64,000 nt of DNA, taken from NCBI RefSeq assembly GCF_042660705.1, contig NZ_JBHSUQ010000001.1; one strand, written 5' to 3'. Shown here piece after piece: positions 28,435 to 37,924 of this stretch. Both the position numbers and the translations under genes were made by a program. The notes below the pieces were generated by a model. It saw only the letters and a program-made list of their open reading frames with translations. It had not been told where the DNA came from and did no database searches. Each line of letters begins with the position of its first letter. The first letter of the stretch is position 1. This stretch comes from Undibacterium_A arcticum (lineage in GTDB: Bacteria; Pseudomonadota; Gammaproteobacteria; Burkholderiales; Burkholderiaceae_D).

Positions 28435-28902
28435 TTACCTGTTACGGAAATTATCGTGGCAGGACTTGCACGATTGGCCGGTGCTGCCAAAAGAGACCTT
28501 GATGGCCGCCAGGTCGCCGCTTTTTGCAGCGGCCGACAGCTTCGCTACCTCGCCCTCCATCTTTTCGGTGGCGGTCTTGAATTCTGCCTGCTGGGACCAG
28601 ATTTCCGGCTTCGCCTTCGAATGTCCGCCCGCCGAGTTCGGGATGAAGGCCGGCCATGGCAGCTTCGACATCATCTCGATCACCGCGACATCGGCTTCAA
28701 CGGCCGCCTTGTCGTACGGCTTGTCGCCTTTGACTACTGCGCCGATGCGTCCGAAGTGTGCGCCCATCAGATGCAGCGCGGCTTTCCGGTATTCGACGGC
28801 ATCGTCGACTTTCCTGAACTGGGCTTGAGCACCGGCCGACACCAGCAGGCCGGCGATCAGTGTGGCGGGTACCAGACGACGAAGAAGAGCCAGATTTTTC
28901 AT
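28435..28902 (-). CDS. Cytochrome c' (class II c-type cytochrome)
   Basis: A periplasmic four-helix-bundle cytochrome of 155 residues. The start at 28902 follows AAGGAA. It has a signal peptide (MKNLALLRRLVPATLIAGLLVSAGAQAQ pattern) and a C-terminal heme motif CKSCH (Cys145, Cys148, His149), the typical place for class II cytochromes. These proteins bind nitric oxide and may protect against it. The gene is monocistronic by position, between the polysaccharide operon and an Lrp-type regulator on the same strand. Intact. Confidence 0.92.
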   Translation of the reverse strand: MKNLALLRRLVPATLIAGLLVSAGAQAQFRKVDDAVEYRKAALHLMGAHFGRIGAVVKGDKPYDKAAVEADVAVIEMMSKLPWPAFIPNSAGGHSKAKPEIWSQQAEFKTATEKMEGEVAKLSAAAKSGDLAAIKVSFGSTGQSCKSCHDNFRNR

Positions 28903-29080
28903 GTAATTTCCTTGAATGAATGCTGCTGGATGACCGGGATGCCGGTCGGATTGGTCGAATCTGCACACCTGATGGTGTGCTTGAGCAAGCAGGCTCGTCC
29001 CGGCGATTATAGCGAGAGCCAAGGCGCGTTGACCAGTGGCGTGGCGCTGGCCCGAGGGGCTTTGGCGGTCAGATTGCGGG

Positions 29081-29515
29081 CTAGATCGCGCTGCGATCGA
29101 TCCGCTTGCTCAAAATGATGGAGGTCGACGTTTGCCTGATACCTTCAAGCGTGCCAATGCGATCGAGCAGGTGATCCAGTTCATTGGTCGACTGGCAGCT
29201 CAGCGTCATCATGTAATCGACCGGACCGCTGACCGAGCACAGGGTTTCGACCTCCGGCATGGTCTGCAGCAGTTTCAGCATCGCCGCTGCATTGCGTGGA
29301 TCGACCGTGATGCCGACATAGGCCCGTACCGGCGGGTGATACAGCTGCTGGTTCAGGCGCAGGCCGTAGCCGGCGATCACCCCGCGCTGCTCCATGCCGG
29401 CGATGCGCGCAATCGCGGTGGTGCGTGCGATGCCCACCTGTTTGGCAATGCTGGAAATCGGCAGCCGCGCATTGTCCATCAGCAGCGCCAGTATCTTGCG
29501 GTCTATATCGTCCAT
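29081..29515 (-). CDS. Lrp/AsnC family transcriptional regulator
   Basis: A 144-residue regulator with an N-terminal helix-turn-helix (MDDIDRKILALLMDNARLPISSIAKQVGIARTTAIARI pattern, about 1-55) and a C-terminal RAM domain that binds small effectors, usually amino acids (about 65-140). I start at MDDIDRK; an ATG four codons upstream is possible. It is divergent from the 2-oxoadipate dioxygenase-like gene about 165 bp away, so it likely regulates that gene, perhaps in response to lysine or a related amino acid (inference). Confidence 0.9.
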   Translation of the reverse strand: MDDIDRKILALLMDNARLPISSIAKQVGIARTTAIARIAGMEQRGVIAGYGLRLNQQLYHPPVRAYVGITVDPRNAAAMLKLLQTMPEVETLCSVSGPVDYMMTLSCQSTNELDHLLDRIGTLEGIRQTSTSIILSKRIDRSAI

Positions 29516-29679
29516 GGTTCGATGCAAAGTGTATTTTAAAGTGGTCGTTTTGTAGCATATTAGTGCATTGTGACGACGTTTTACACTCTATTATCTGACG
29601 CGCCTTGCCCTTACACTAGCTTCTACATTATTTGGCAATGCATGCAGCGGCATGCGCCGATGTCTCGATGAGGAAAGCA

Positions 29680-30711
29680 ATGAGTGCACAGGGCAGCAAT
29701 CTGAATAATCTGGTGGAACATGTAATCGGCGTCGATGCGGCCGCCAGGGTCGGGCAGCTGATGAAGGTGCCGCCCGTGTTTTCGATCTGGGAATGCGGTT
29801 GGGTGTCGCGCAAGGAAATCGCGCAGGCGTTGAATATGCTGCTGTTTGCCGACTTGCTGCAACGGGTGCCGTCCGGCCGTCAATACACCGAGGAAGTGGC
29901 GGCGCAAGGCGGCAAGGTGATGCATGACCATGGCGCGCTGCGTACCGTGCGCTGGGCCGATCACGGTGCGCTGCCACCCGGCGAGTACGCGTTCACCCGG
30001 ATTCTGGAGCCGCTCGGCTATCGGCTGAACGGGCTGTTTCCGCTGGACCGGATCGGCATGACCGGCCGCTCCTATGCGCATCAGGATTGCCCGGACCAGA
30101 TCGCGCAGTTCTTTGTCAGCGAGTTACATCCGGAAAAATTTTCGACGCAATTCCAGGCCACGGTGACGCGCGTGCTGTCGACCTCGCAGGATCCACTGAC
30201 GCCGCAGGCGCAGGCGATGCTGCACGAACTGGCGCGCGACGGCCGCCTGCCGTTTGCCGCTGCGCTGGAGCTGCTGCCGCAGTTGCAGGCCTGTTTCGGG
30301 CGCCAGCACGCCATTCCGGCGCTGCAAGACTATGACATGCTGTTAACCGAATCGGCCGAGATGGCATGGATCGCCACCGAGGGCAATGCCTTTAACCATG
30401 TGACCGACCGGGTCGACGACGTCGAACGGGTGGCGCGCCAACAGAGCGCGCTGGGCCGACCGATGAAGAAGGCGATCGAAGTGTCGAAAAACGGTCGCAT
30501 CAAACAGACTGCCTTCGTCGCCGATCCGGTGCTGCGCCAGTTCCGGGGCGACCACGGTGAACTGGTCGAGCGCACCGTGCCGGGCAGCTTTTACGAATTC
30601 ATCAGCCGCCAGCAGTATTTCGATGCCGAACCGAAAATCAACCGGCTCGATCTGGGCTTCGATGCCGGCAATGCGCAGGGGATCTTCAAGATGACGGCAG
30701 CGGCGTCCTGA
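29680..30711 (+). CDS. DUF1338 family 2-oxoadipate dioxygenase/decarboxylase-like protein
   Basis: A 343-residue protein of the VOC-fold DUF1338 family. Characterised members (HglS, YdcJ) convert 2-oxoadipate to 2-hydroxyglutarate with an iron(II) centre, in D-lysine catabolism. The conserved WADHGALPPGEYAFTRILEPLGY segment (about 90-112) and NHVTDRVDDVERVA (about 246) supply candidate metal histidines. I chose ATG 29680, which follows GAGGA, rather than the longer frame at 29632. It is divergent from an Lrp/AsnC regulator, consistent with amino-acid catabolism. It is shorter than HglS (about 460 aa), as are many members in this family. Confidence 0.78.
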   Translation: MSAQGSNLNNLVEHVIGVDAAARVGQLMKVPPVFSIWECGWVSRKEIAQALNMLLFADLLQRVPSGRQYTEEVAAQGGKVMHDHGALRTVRWADHGALPPGEYAFTRILEPLGYRLNGLFPLDRIGMTGRSYAHQDCPDQIAQFFVSELHPEKFSTQFQATVTRVLSTSQDPLTPQAQAMLHELARDGRLPFAAALELLPQLQACFGRQHAIPALQDYDMLLTESAEMAWIATEGNAFNHVTDRVDDVERVARQQSALGRPMKKAIEVSKNGRIKQTAFVADPVLRQFRGDHGELVERTVPGSFYEFISRQQYFDAEPKINRLDLGFDAGNAQGIFKMTAAAS

Positions 30712-30860
30712 TCCGGCGCGATCGCTTATTCCATTGCTGCATCAAACGCGCACTTTGTTGGCGGCTCTGGTCTGGCCAAGTAATGGCTGCGAGCCGCCGC
30801 CGCGTTCACCTTCGACGTAGAAACGGAATTACAATCGAGCGCTTGCAGCTTGCCCGTCCC

Positions 30861-30897
30861 AGGGCCTGTTGACCATTAAATCGGGTTAACAGGCCCT
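30861..30897. repeat. Inverted repeat upstream of the DMT transporter gene
   Basis: Two 14-bp arms, AGGGCCTGTTGACC (30861-30874) and GGTTAACAGGCCCT (30884-30897), with one mismatch and a 9-nt loop. It lies between the 2-oxoadipate dioxygenase gene and the DMT gene. There is no T run after it, so it is not a standard terminator. It could be a dispersed repeat or regulator site. Confidence 0.6.
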
Positions 30898-30945
30898 AAG
30901 CATTGCGTATGGCCACCATCGCAAGGCCTTTCTCATTTGAACATC

Positions 30946-31836
30946 ATGATGCCTCTTCGTCTGCGCGGGATTTTTGCTTTGTTATTGGTCACCCTGGTGT
31001 GGGGCACCACATTTCCGGCAATGAAGGACTTGTCCGCGCACCTGGCGCCGGTCTGGATCGTGCTGGTGCGCTTCGTGCTGGGCGGCCTGCTGTTGTCGCC
31101 CTTCCTGCTACGTGCCGCTGGCGCCGAATACCGGGGCGGTGCGATGCTCGGCGGCATGCTGTTCGCCGCCTATATGTTCCAGGTCGAAGGGCTGGCCCTG
31201 ACCAGCGCCAATCGCAATGCCTTCATCACCGGCCTGAACGTATTGGTGGTGCCGTTGCTGGGAGTCGTGGCAGGTCGGGCGCCGGAGCGCCGGATCGTGA
31301 TCGGAATCGCGCTGGCGCTATGCGGATTATTCGCGCTATGCTGGGATGGTGGCGCCTGGAGCTTTGGCGATACGCTGGCACTGATCGGTGCACTGTGCTT
31401 TGCGCTGTATATCAAGCTGGTCGAGCTCAGAACGCGCCAGGCGACCGATTTGATGGCGCTGACGGCGGTGCAGGTCTTGACCGTCGCCTGCTGCGCGGCG
31501 CTCTGGATCATGTTGCTGCCGCAGCCGGCGATCGAGGCGGGCGTGTTACAGGCCGCGATCCGCAATAACTCTGTCAATCTGATCTATTTGGGTGTGGTCG
31601 CGACAGCTGCCATCATTTCGTTGCAGACCTGGGGCCAACGCCATGCCAGCGCCAATGAGGCAGCGGTGATGTATGCACTGGAACCGGCCTGCGCCGCCGT
31701 CGCCGCCTATTTCTGGCTGGCCGAGACGATGGCTTGGCGCGGTATCGCAGGCGGCCTGCTATTGATCGCCGGTATCATAGCCAGTCAGTGGAACCCGGCC
31801 GATGAGCTGGGGCCGGCACCAGCACTGCTTGATTAG
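30946..31836 (+). CDS. DMT-superfamily (EamA) transporter
   Basis: A roughly 296-residue membrane protein with ten predicted helices in two EamA repeats. The signatures are LVWGTTFPAMK near the start, TSANRNAFITGLNVLVVPLLG, and the second-repeat ALEPACAAVAAYFWLAETM. Members export amino acids or metabolites. I place the start at ATG 30946; the frame is open from an upstream TTG. It lies immediately upstream of the arginine regulator on the same strand, so export of an amino acid is plausible, though not shown. Confidence 0.9.
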   Translation: MMPLRLRGIFALLLVTLVWGTTFPAMKDLSAHLAPVWIVLVRFVLGGLLLSPFLLRAAGAEYRGGAMLGGMLFAAYMFQVEGLALTSANRNAFITGLNVLVVPLLGVVAGRAPERRIVIGIALALCGLFALCWDGGAWSFGDTLALIGALCFALYIKLVELRTRQATDLMALTAVQVLTVACCAALWIMLLPQPAIEAGVLQAAIRNNSVNLIYLGVVATAAIISLQTWGQRHASANEAAVMYALEPACAAVAAYFWLAETMAWRGIAGGLLLIAGIIASQWNPADELGPAPALLD

Positions 31837-31880
31837 TTTTAGCAACCCGACCATCACCACGCGCCAGTTTTTCGAAAGCC

Positions 31881-32867
31881 ATGTCCTTCGCAGACTTAGT
31901 CCGACTCGCACCAGACACGACGCTGCGCATCCTGTTGATCAATGCGGCGGGTGAGCATTCCATCGCGCTGGCCGGTTTGCTGCAACCCTTGCGTCTGGCC
32001 TCCAGGAAACTGGGCGCGCAGCGGCTGCTAATCGAACTGGTGGCGGCGCCGCAATTGCTGCAGAACCTGCTCTTGGCGCCAGAGCAATGGCCCGCCGCCA
32101 ATATCGTATTGCTGGTCGCCGATGACGATTCCGCTGCGATGGCAGCGGCAGAATCGCGCCGCCTGATCGGCTACTGCCAGAAGGCCGCCTGCTACGGCGC
32201 GGTCGGTGCGGCGGTGCTATGGCTGGCGCGCGCCGGCGCGATGGCCGGTGTGCGCACCGCGCTGCCATGGGCGCTGTATCCGGAAGTCGACGAAGTCGCG
32301 GACCGCGCCATCCTGACCCCGAATCTGTTCGAGATCGACGGCAATCGGCTCAGCTGTTGCGGCGGTGCGGCCAGCATCGATTTTGCGCTGACCCTGATCG
32401 GCTCGATGTACGGCGCGGGCCTGCAGGCGCAACTGAAGGAAGCGCTGTGCATCGACCGCGTGCGGGGTGCGGAGGAACGGCAGCGGGTTGCCTTGCAAGC
32501 GCGGTTTGGCGTGCTGCAGCCGAAGCTGTCGGAGGCGGTGACGCTGATGGAGGCCAATATCGAGGAGCCGCTGGCAACCGACGATATTGCCAACCTGGTC
32601 GGCATTTCGCGGCGGCAGCTGGAGCGGCTGTTCAAGCAATACCTGGGCAGCGTGCCGTCGCGTTATTACCTGGAACTGCGACTGCAACGCGCCCGCCAGT
32701 TGCTGAACGAATCGAGCCATTCGATGGTGCAGATCGGCCTGATGTGCGGCTTTTCATCCGGCTCGCATTTTTCGACCGCATTCGGTGCATTGTTCGGCAT
32801 CACGCCGCGCGAACAACGCCAGCGCAAGCTGCAGCCGCCGGCGCCGGTCGCGCAGCATCAAATATGA
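31881..32867 (+). CDS. AraC-family regulator of arginine catabolism (Pseudomonas ArgR/GlxA type)
   Basis: A 328-residue GlxA-type regulator. It has a DJ-1/PfpI-like N-terminal domain (about 15-190) and a C-terminal AraC/XylS DNA-binding domain with two helix-turn-helix units (about 225-320; TDDIANLVGISRRQLERLFKQYLG and MVQIGLMCGFSSGSHFSTAFGALFGITP). It lies directly upstream of astC and the ast genes. In Pseudomonas the AraC-type ArgR activates the aru operon, so this is its likely counterpart here (inference from domain type and position). The N-terminal domain lacks an evident catalytic cysteine and probably binds arginine. Confidence 0.87.
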   Translation: MSFADLVRLAPDTTLRILLINAAGEHSIALAGLLQPLRLASRKLGAQRLLIELVAAPQLLQNLLLAPEQWPAANIVLLVADDDSAAMAAAESRRLIGYCQKAACYGAVGAAVLWLARAGAMAGVRTALPWALYPEVDEVADRAILTPNLFEIDGNRLSCCGGAASIDFALTLIGSMYGAGLQAQLKEALCIDRVRGAEERQRVALQARFGVLQPKLSEAVTLMEANIEEPLATDDIANLVGISRRQLERLFKQYLGSVPSRYYLELRLQRARQLLNESSHSMVQIGLMCGFSSGSHFSTAFGALFGITPREQRQRKLQPPAPVAQHQI

Positions 32868-32911
32868 AATTTCCTGTCGCAGTTTCAAAAGAGTTTTGGC
32901 TGCCGACTTTT

Positions 32912-32917
32912 TATAAT
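32912..32917 (+). promoter_or_regulatory. Candidate -10 box upstream of astC
   Basis: A perfect TATAAT at 32912-32917, 31 bp upstream of the astC start. No good -35 hexamer is present at 16-18 bp, which would fit an activator-dependent promoter controlled by the adjacent AraC-type regulator. That dependence is inference. Confidence 0.4.
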
Positions 32918-32947
32918 TTATTACCCCAAGTTGAAATGGAGAACGCA

Positions 32948-34207
32948 ATGAACGCAATTCACAAGATGCATATCGGGTCCGACCAGCAAGCGCTGGCAGT
33001 GAACCGCCAGACCTTTGATGAAGTCATGGTGCCGACCTACGCGCCGAGCGCAGTGCTGCCGGTGCGCGGCCTCGGCCTGGAAGTCTGGGATCAGGGCGGC
33101 CAGCGTTATCTCGATTTCACGTCCGGCATTGCGGTCACCAGCCTCGGGCATGCCAATCCGGTGGTGGTCGATGCCTTGTGCGAGCAAGCGAAGACCTTGT
33201 GGCATCTGGGCAACGGTTACACCAATGAGCCGGTTCTGCGCCTGGCCAAGGCGCTGACCGACGCGACCTTTGCCGATCGCGCATTCTTCTGCAACTCGGG
33301 TGCCGAGGCCAACGAAGCGGCCTTCAAACTGGCGCGCAAGTATGCGCACAGCAAGTTTGGCCCGAACAAATCGCGCATCATTTCCTGCGTCAATTCGTTT
33401 CATGGCCGTACGCTGTTTACCGTCTCGGTTGGCGGCCAGCCGAAATACACCGAAGGCTTTGCACCGCTGCCGGCCCAGATCGATCACATCCCTTACAACG
33501 ATATCGAAGCGGCACGCGCCGCCATCGGCGACGACGTCTGCGCGGTAGTGGTCGAGCCGGTGCAGGGCGAGGGCGGCGTGATGCCGGCCACGCTCGAATA
33601 CCTGCAGGCGCTGCGCGAATTCTGCGATCAAAAAGGCGCATTGCTGATTTTCGACGAAGTGCAATGCGGCGTCGGCCGTACCGGCAACCTGTACGCCTAC
33701 ATGGGCTATGGCGTGACGCCCGATATCCTGACCTCGGCCAAGGCGCTCGGCAACGGTTATCCGATCGGCGCGATGATCACCACCGATGACATCGCCAGCG
33801 TGTTTGTGGTCGGTACCCACGGCACGACTTACGGCGGCAACCCGCTGGCGTCGACCGTCGCATTGACGGTGCTGCAGACCATCAACCAGCCCGAATTCCT
33901 GGCGCGCGTGAAGCAGGCAGCGGCCAAGCTGGTCACCGGTCTGGAAGCCATCGTGCGCGATTATCCGCAGGTATTTGCCGGTGTGCGCGGCAGCGGCTTG
34001 CTGCTTGGCATGGTGCTGAGCGACGCCTATTGCGGCAAAGCCAAGGATATCCAGAAGGCAGCCGAAGCACAGGGCCTGCTGCTGCTGATCGCCGGCATGG
34101 ATGTGGTACGTCTGGCGCCGGCGCTGGTGGTGTCCGATGATCAGATCGACGAGGCCACGCAATTGCTGCGACGCGGGCTGGATGCGTTTCTGACGCCAGT
34201 CGCCTAA
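32948..34207 (+). CDS. astC: Succinylornithine/acetylornithine aminotransferase
   Basis: A PLP-dependent class III aminotransferase converting succinylornithine to succinylglutamate semialdehyde, the third step of the arginine succinyltransferase pathway. It has the phosphate-binding NSGAEANEAAFKLAR, the Asp of LLIFDEVQCG (Asp236) and the PLP lysine in TSAKALGNGYPIG (Lys265). It is 419 residues. I chose ATG 32948, with GGAGA just upstream. Upstream the frame stays open far into the regulator gene, which is only a high-GC artefact. First of astC-aruF-astA-astD-astB. Confidence 0.94.
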   Translation: MNAIHKMHIGSDQQALAVNRQTFDEVMVPTYAPSAVLPVRGLGLEVWDQGGQRYLDFTSGIAVTSLGHANPVVVDALCEQAKTLWHLGNGYTNEPVLRLAKALTDATFADRAFFCNSGAEANEAAFKLARKYAHSKFGPNKSRIISCVNSFHGRTLFTVSVGGQPKYTEGFAPLPAQIDHIPYNDIEAARAAIGDDVCAVVVEPVQGEGGVMPATLEYLQALREFCDQKGALLIFDEVQCGVGRTGNLYAYMGYGVTPDILTSAKALGNGYPIGAMITTDDIASVFVVGTHGTTYGGNPLASTVALTVLQTINQPEFLARVKQAAAKLVTGLEAIVRDYPQVFAGVRGSGLLLGMVLSDAYCGKAKDIQKAAEAQGLLLLIAGMDVVRLAPALVVSDDQIDEATQLLRRGLDAFLTPVA

Positions 34208-34226
34208 GTTTTAACGGGAGAAGCGT

Positions 34227-35258
34227 ATGTATGTGGTCCGACCGGTAGCAATGACGGATATTCCCGCGCTGGAAGCACTGGCGGCGGCGGCTTCGTCCGG
34301 GGTCCATACCATGCCGAAAACGCGGGACGCGATCGAGCACGCGATCGAGCATTCGATCGCGTCGTTCGGCGCCGAGGTCGACATCCCGAGCGAGGAGTCG
34401 TACATGTTCGTGCTGGAGTCGATGCGGGATCAAAGGATCGACGGCATCGCGTCGATCTCGGCGACTGCCGGCTCGAACGGCACCTATTTTGCGTTCCGCA
34501 ACGACGTGGTGCAGCAGGTGTCGCGTGACCTTAACATCTGCCACAGCGTGCACGCGCTGACGCTGTGTTCGGAACTGACTGGCCACTCGCAGTTGTCGAG
34601 TTTCTTTGTGCGCAACTGGCAGCAGGCCGGCCCGGAAGCGAAGTTGTTGTCGCGCGCGCGCCTGATGTTTGCGGCGCTGGCGCCGACCCGTTTCGGCGAC
34701 CGCTTCTTCGTGCCGCTGGCCGGCATCACCGACGAAAACGCGCAGTCGCCATTCTGGGAGGCGCTCGGCCGCAAGTTTTTTCAGATGGATTTCATGGCTG
34801 CCGAGCGCGTGGTCGATGGCGCGCGCAACCGCACGCTGATCGTCGAACTGATGCCGCATTACCCGGTCTATGTGCCGCTGCTGCCGGGTGATGCACAGGC
34901 TGCAATGGGGCAGGTTCACCCGGAGGGCGAGTTGCCGTTGCGGCTGCTGTCGGAAGAGGGTTTCGAGCCGGACGAATACATCGACATCTTCGACGGCGGC
35001 CCGATCCTGCAGGCGCACAAGAATGCGCTGCGCTCGTTCACGGCGTCGTTGCTGCGGCACGTGTCGGCCGCACCGGGAGCGGACGGCGATGCGCCAAAGC
35101 TGAGGTACCTGGTGGCGGCGGCCAAGGAACATAATTTTCGTGCCATTACGGTCGAGTCGGCGCCGATCAAGTTGTCCGACAATATCGCTTTGCAGCCGGC
35201 GGCGCTGCGCGCGTTGCAGCTGTCGGTTGGCGATGCCGTGCTGTGCGTAGAAATTTAA
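34227..35258 (+). CDS. aruF: Arginine/ornithine N-succinyltransferase subunit alpha
   Basis: One of two related subunits of the enzyme that succinylates arginine, the first step of the AST pathway. Its 343 residues begin MYVVRPVAMTDIPALEALA and show the family motifs GIASISATAGS, FFVRNWQQAG and FGDRFFVPLAG, ending with the long C-terminal domain. A homologous second subunit follows after 13 bp. Two-subunit AruFG enzymes are typical of Pseudomonas and beta-proteobacteria, whereas enteric bacteria have a single AstA. Intact. Confidence 0.94.
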   Translation: MYVVRPVAMTDIPALEALAAAASSGVHTMPKTRDAIEHAIEHSIASFGAEVDIPSEESYMFVLESMRDQRIDGIASISATAGSNGTYFAFRNDVVQQVSRDLNICHSVHALTLCSELTGHSQLSSFFVRNWQQAGPEAKLLSRARLMFAALAPTRFGDRFFVPLAGITDENAQSPFWEALGRKFFQMDFMAAERVVDGARNRTLIVELMPHYPVYVPLLPGDAQAAMGQVHPEGELPLRLLSEEGFEPDEYIDIFDGGPILQAHKNALRSFTASLLRHVSAAPGADGDAPKLRYLVAAAKEHNFRAITVESAPIKLSDNIALQPAALRALQLSVGDAVLCVEI

Positions 35259-35271
35259 TGATGAGGTGCTC

Positions 35272-36322
35272 ATGTTAGTTGTACGCGCCATTCGCGAGAC
35301 CGATCTGGAAGGGCTGCTGGGGCTGGCATCGCAGGTCGGTTCCGGCATGACGACACTGAAACCGGATCGCAAGATGCTGGGCGCGGCTGGAAATTGCCTG
35401 CGCATCGTTCGCCGAAACCATTGCGCCGAATCAGCGCGACTACATGTTCGTGATGGAGGACACCGCCAGCGGCAAGTTGGCCGGAGTCTGCGCGATCAAG
35501 GGCGCGGTCGGTCTGGACGAGCCGTTCTACAACTACCGGATCGGCACCCTGGTGCATTCCAGCCGCGAGCTGAAGGTATTCACGCGGATGGAGACGCTGT
35601 ACCTGTCGAACGACCTGACCGGCAGCACCGAGCTGTGCTCGCTGTTCCTGCATCCGGATTATCGCGGTGGCACCAATGGCAAGCTGCTGTCGAAAAGCCG
35701 GTTCCTGTTCATCGCGCAATTCCCGCACCTGTTCTCGGCCAAGCTGATCGCCGAAATGCGCGGTTATCAAAGCGCCGACGGCAGCTCGCCTTTCTACGAG
35801 GGGCTGGGCCGGCATTTCTTCAAGATGGATTTCAACCATGCCGATGATTTGACCAGCCTCGGCAAGAAATCCTTCATCGCCGAGCTGATGCCGCGCCAGC
35901 CGATGTATGTCGCGTACCTGCCGCCCGAGGCGCAGGAGGTGATCGGCAAGGTGCACGTCAATACCGCGCCCGCGCGCCGGCTGCTGGAGCAGGAAGGGAT
36001 GTACTTCGAAGGCTATGTCGATATTTTCGATGCCGGACCGGTACTGCAGGCGCGCATCAGCGAGTTGCGCGCGATCCGCGAGAGCGCGCTGGCCGTGATT
36101 GATGCCGCGCCGCGCGCAGTTACCGAAACAACCGCCGCAGCAAACGAGCCGCTGCTGGTATCGAATACCACGCTGCGCGATTTCCGCATGATCGTCGCCA
36201 CCGTGCCGTGCGAAGGAGGTCATATCGCACTGTCGACGGCGGACCAGCAAGCGCTGGGCTGCCATACCGGCGAAGCGGTGCGCACGCTGTCACTCAACCC
36301 GAGAAAGAATGTCAATGTCTAG
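35272..36322 (+). CDS. astA: Arginine N-succinyltransferase subunit beta (frameshifted)
   Basis: The second succinyltransferase subunit (AruG/AstA). ATG 35272 follows a GAGG. The N-terminus (MLVVRAIRETDLEGLLGLASQVGSGMTTLKPDRKML) and the rest (ARLEIACASFAETIAPNQRDYMFVMED onward to 36322) are in different frames. Removing one G from the run at 35379-35381 joins them, giving about 349 residues with FYNYRIGTLVHSSREL and LFLHPDYRGGTNGKLLSKSRF. This is an extra base, unlike most other breaks in the window. Its last bases overlap astD. I take it as functional in the organism. Confidence 0.9.
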
Positions 36323-37787
36323 CCAATATAGTCACTTTATCAACGGCCAATGGATCGAAGGCGACGGCCCAGCACTGGCCACCATCGATCCGGCCACCGG
36401 CAACCCGGTCTGGAGCGGCCACATGGCCACCGCAGCCGAAGTCGATCGCGCCTGCCACGCCGCGCGCGCCAGTTTCGGCAACTGGGCCCAGACCGCGCTG
36501 GATGAGCGAATCGCCATTTGTGTACGTTTTCGCGACCTGCTGAAGGAACACACCGAGGACCTGGCGCGACTGATTTCAATCGAAGTCGGCAAGCCGCTGT
36601 GGGAAGCGCGCACCGAAGTTGCGACCATGGCCAACAAGGTCGATATCTCGGTGCAGTCCTACCGCAATCGCACCGGCGAAACCCAGAGCAAGATCGCCGA
36701 CGGCGACGCGGTATTGCGGCACCGGCCGCATGGCGTGTTCGGCGTGTTCGGTCCCTACAACTTCCCGGGCCATCTGCCGAATGGCCATATCGTGCCGGCG
36801 TTGATCGCCGGCAATGCCATCGTGTTCAAGCCGAGCGAATATGCGCCGCAAGCGGCCATCAAGACGGTTGAACTGTGGCAGCAGGCCGGCTTGCCGGCCG
36901 GCGTGCTGAACCTGATCAACGGCGCACGCGACACCGGCGCCGCGCTGGCCGCCGATCCGCAGCTCGATGGCATCCTGTTTACCGGCAGCAGTCAGACCGG
37001 CGCCTTGCTGCACCGTCAATTCGCCGGCAAACCGAGCAAGATGCTGGCGCTGGAAATGGGCGGCAATAATGCGCTGGTGGTGTGGCAGGTCGGCGACCTC
37101 GACGCTGCCGTGCATCATGCGATCTTCTCGGCCTTCGTCAGCGCCGGTCAGCGCTGCACCTGCGCCCGTCGCCTGATCGTCGAGGATTCGGCCGCTGGTC
37201 AGGCCTTCGTCAAACGGCTGGTGGAAGTCGCATCCAACATCAACATCGGCGCCTACGACCAGTCACCGCCGCCGTTCATGGGGCCGGTGGTCTCGGCGCC
37301 GATCGCCGCCAAACTGCTGCAGGCACAGTCCGAGCTGCTGGCGCGCGGTGGCAAGAGTTTGCTGGAGATGCGCCAGCTGCAGCCGAACACCGGCTTCGTC
37401 AGCGCCGGCATCGTCGATGTCACCGACGCCAAGGGCATCCCGGATGAAGAATGGTTTGGTCCGTTGCTGCAGGTGATCCGCGTGCCCGATTTCGACGCCG
37501 CGCTGGCTGCCGCGAATGCGACCGAGTTCGGCCTGGCCGCCGGTTTGCTGAGCGACGATCCGGCGCTGTGGCAGCAATTCATGCTCAGCGTACGCGCCGG
37601 CGTCGTCAACTGGAATCGCCCGACTACCGGCGCCGCCAGCACCGCGCCTTTCGGCGGCACCGGGCGCTCCGGCAATCACCGTCCGAGCGCTTACTATGCG
37701 GCCGACTATTGCGCGTATCCGGTCGCGTCGATCGAGAATAGCGTGCTGGAAATGCCGAAGCAGCTGTCGCCGGGTCTCGTGTTTTAG
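36315..37787 (+). CDS. astD: N-succinylglutamate 5-semialdehyde dehydrogenase
   Basis: An NAD-dependent aldehyde dehydrogenase making N-succinylglutamate, step four of the AST pathway. It is about 490 residues with the NAD-binding GPYNFPGHLPNGHI region, the FTGSSQTGALLH turn, Glu247 in ALEMGGNNALV and the catalytic Cys281 in GQRCTCARR. ATG 36315 or 36309 could be the start; both lie within the end of astA, so translation is coupled. Intact. Confidence 0.95.
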   Translation: MSSQYSHFINGQWIEGDGPALATIDPATGNPVWSGHMATAAEVDRACHAARASFGNWAQTALDERIAICVRFRDLLKEHTEDLARLISIEVGKPLWEARTEVATMANKVDISVQSYRNRTGETQSKIADGDAVLRHRPHGVFGVFGPYNFPGHLPNGHIVPALIAGNAIVFKPSEYAPQAAIKTVELWQQAGLPAGVLNLINGARDTGAALAADPQLDGILFTGSSQTGALLHRQFAGKPSKMLALEMGGNNALVVWQVGDLDAAVHHAIFSAFVSAGQRCTCARRLIVEDSAAGQAFVKRLVEVASNINIGAYDQSPPPFMGPVVSAPIAAKLLQAQSELLARGGKSLLEMRQLQPNTGFVSAGIVDVTDAKGIPDEEWFGPLLQVIRVPDFDAALAAANATEFGLAAGLLSDDPALWQQFMLSVRAGVVNWNRPTTGAASTAPFGGTGRSGNHRPSAYYAADYCAYPVASIENSVLEMPKQLSPGLVF

Positions 37788-37795
37788 CCAGGAGC

Positions 37796-37856
37796 ATACT
37801 CCTATAGCATTGACTTCATGGCCGCAATGAAATGAACGGAATTATGCATATACTCC
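37796..37856 (+). repeat. Dispersed ATACTCC element, copy 5 (61 bp)
   Basis: ATACTCC at 37796-37802 and again at 37850-37856 (54 bp apart), with the core CCGCAATGAAAT at 37822-37833. This is the cleanest copy. It lies in the astD-astB gap, inside the arginine gene cluster. Confidence 0.65.
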
Positions 37857-37924
37857 GTCAAAATAGAGATGCGGCCAGGATATTTCTGATTTTTGCAGCC
37901 TGAACCAGGCGCCACAGGACAAGC

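Noticed and set aside
32219..32947. A long N-terminal extension of astC running through the AraC-type regulator
   Set aside because: The extension is a shifted reading of the regulator gene. AstC proteins begin near the ATG at 32948, which has a good ribosome-binding site.
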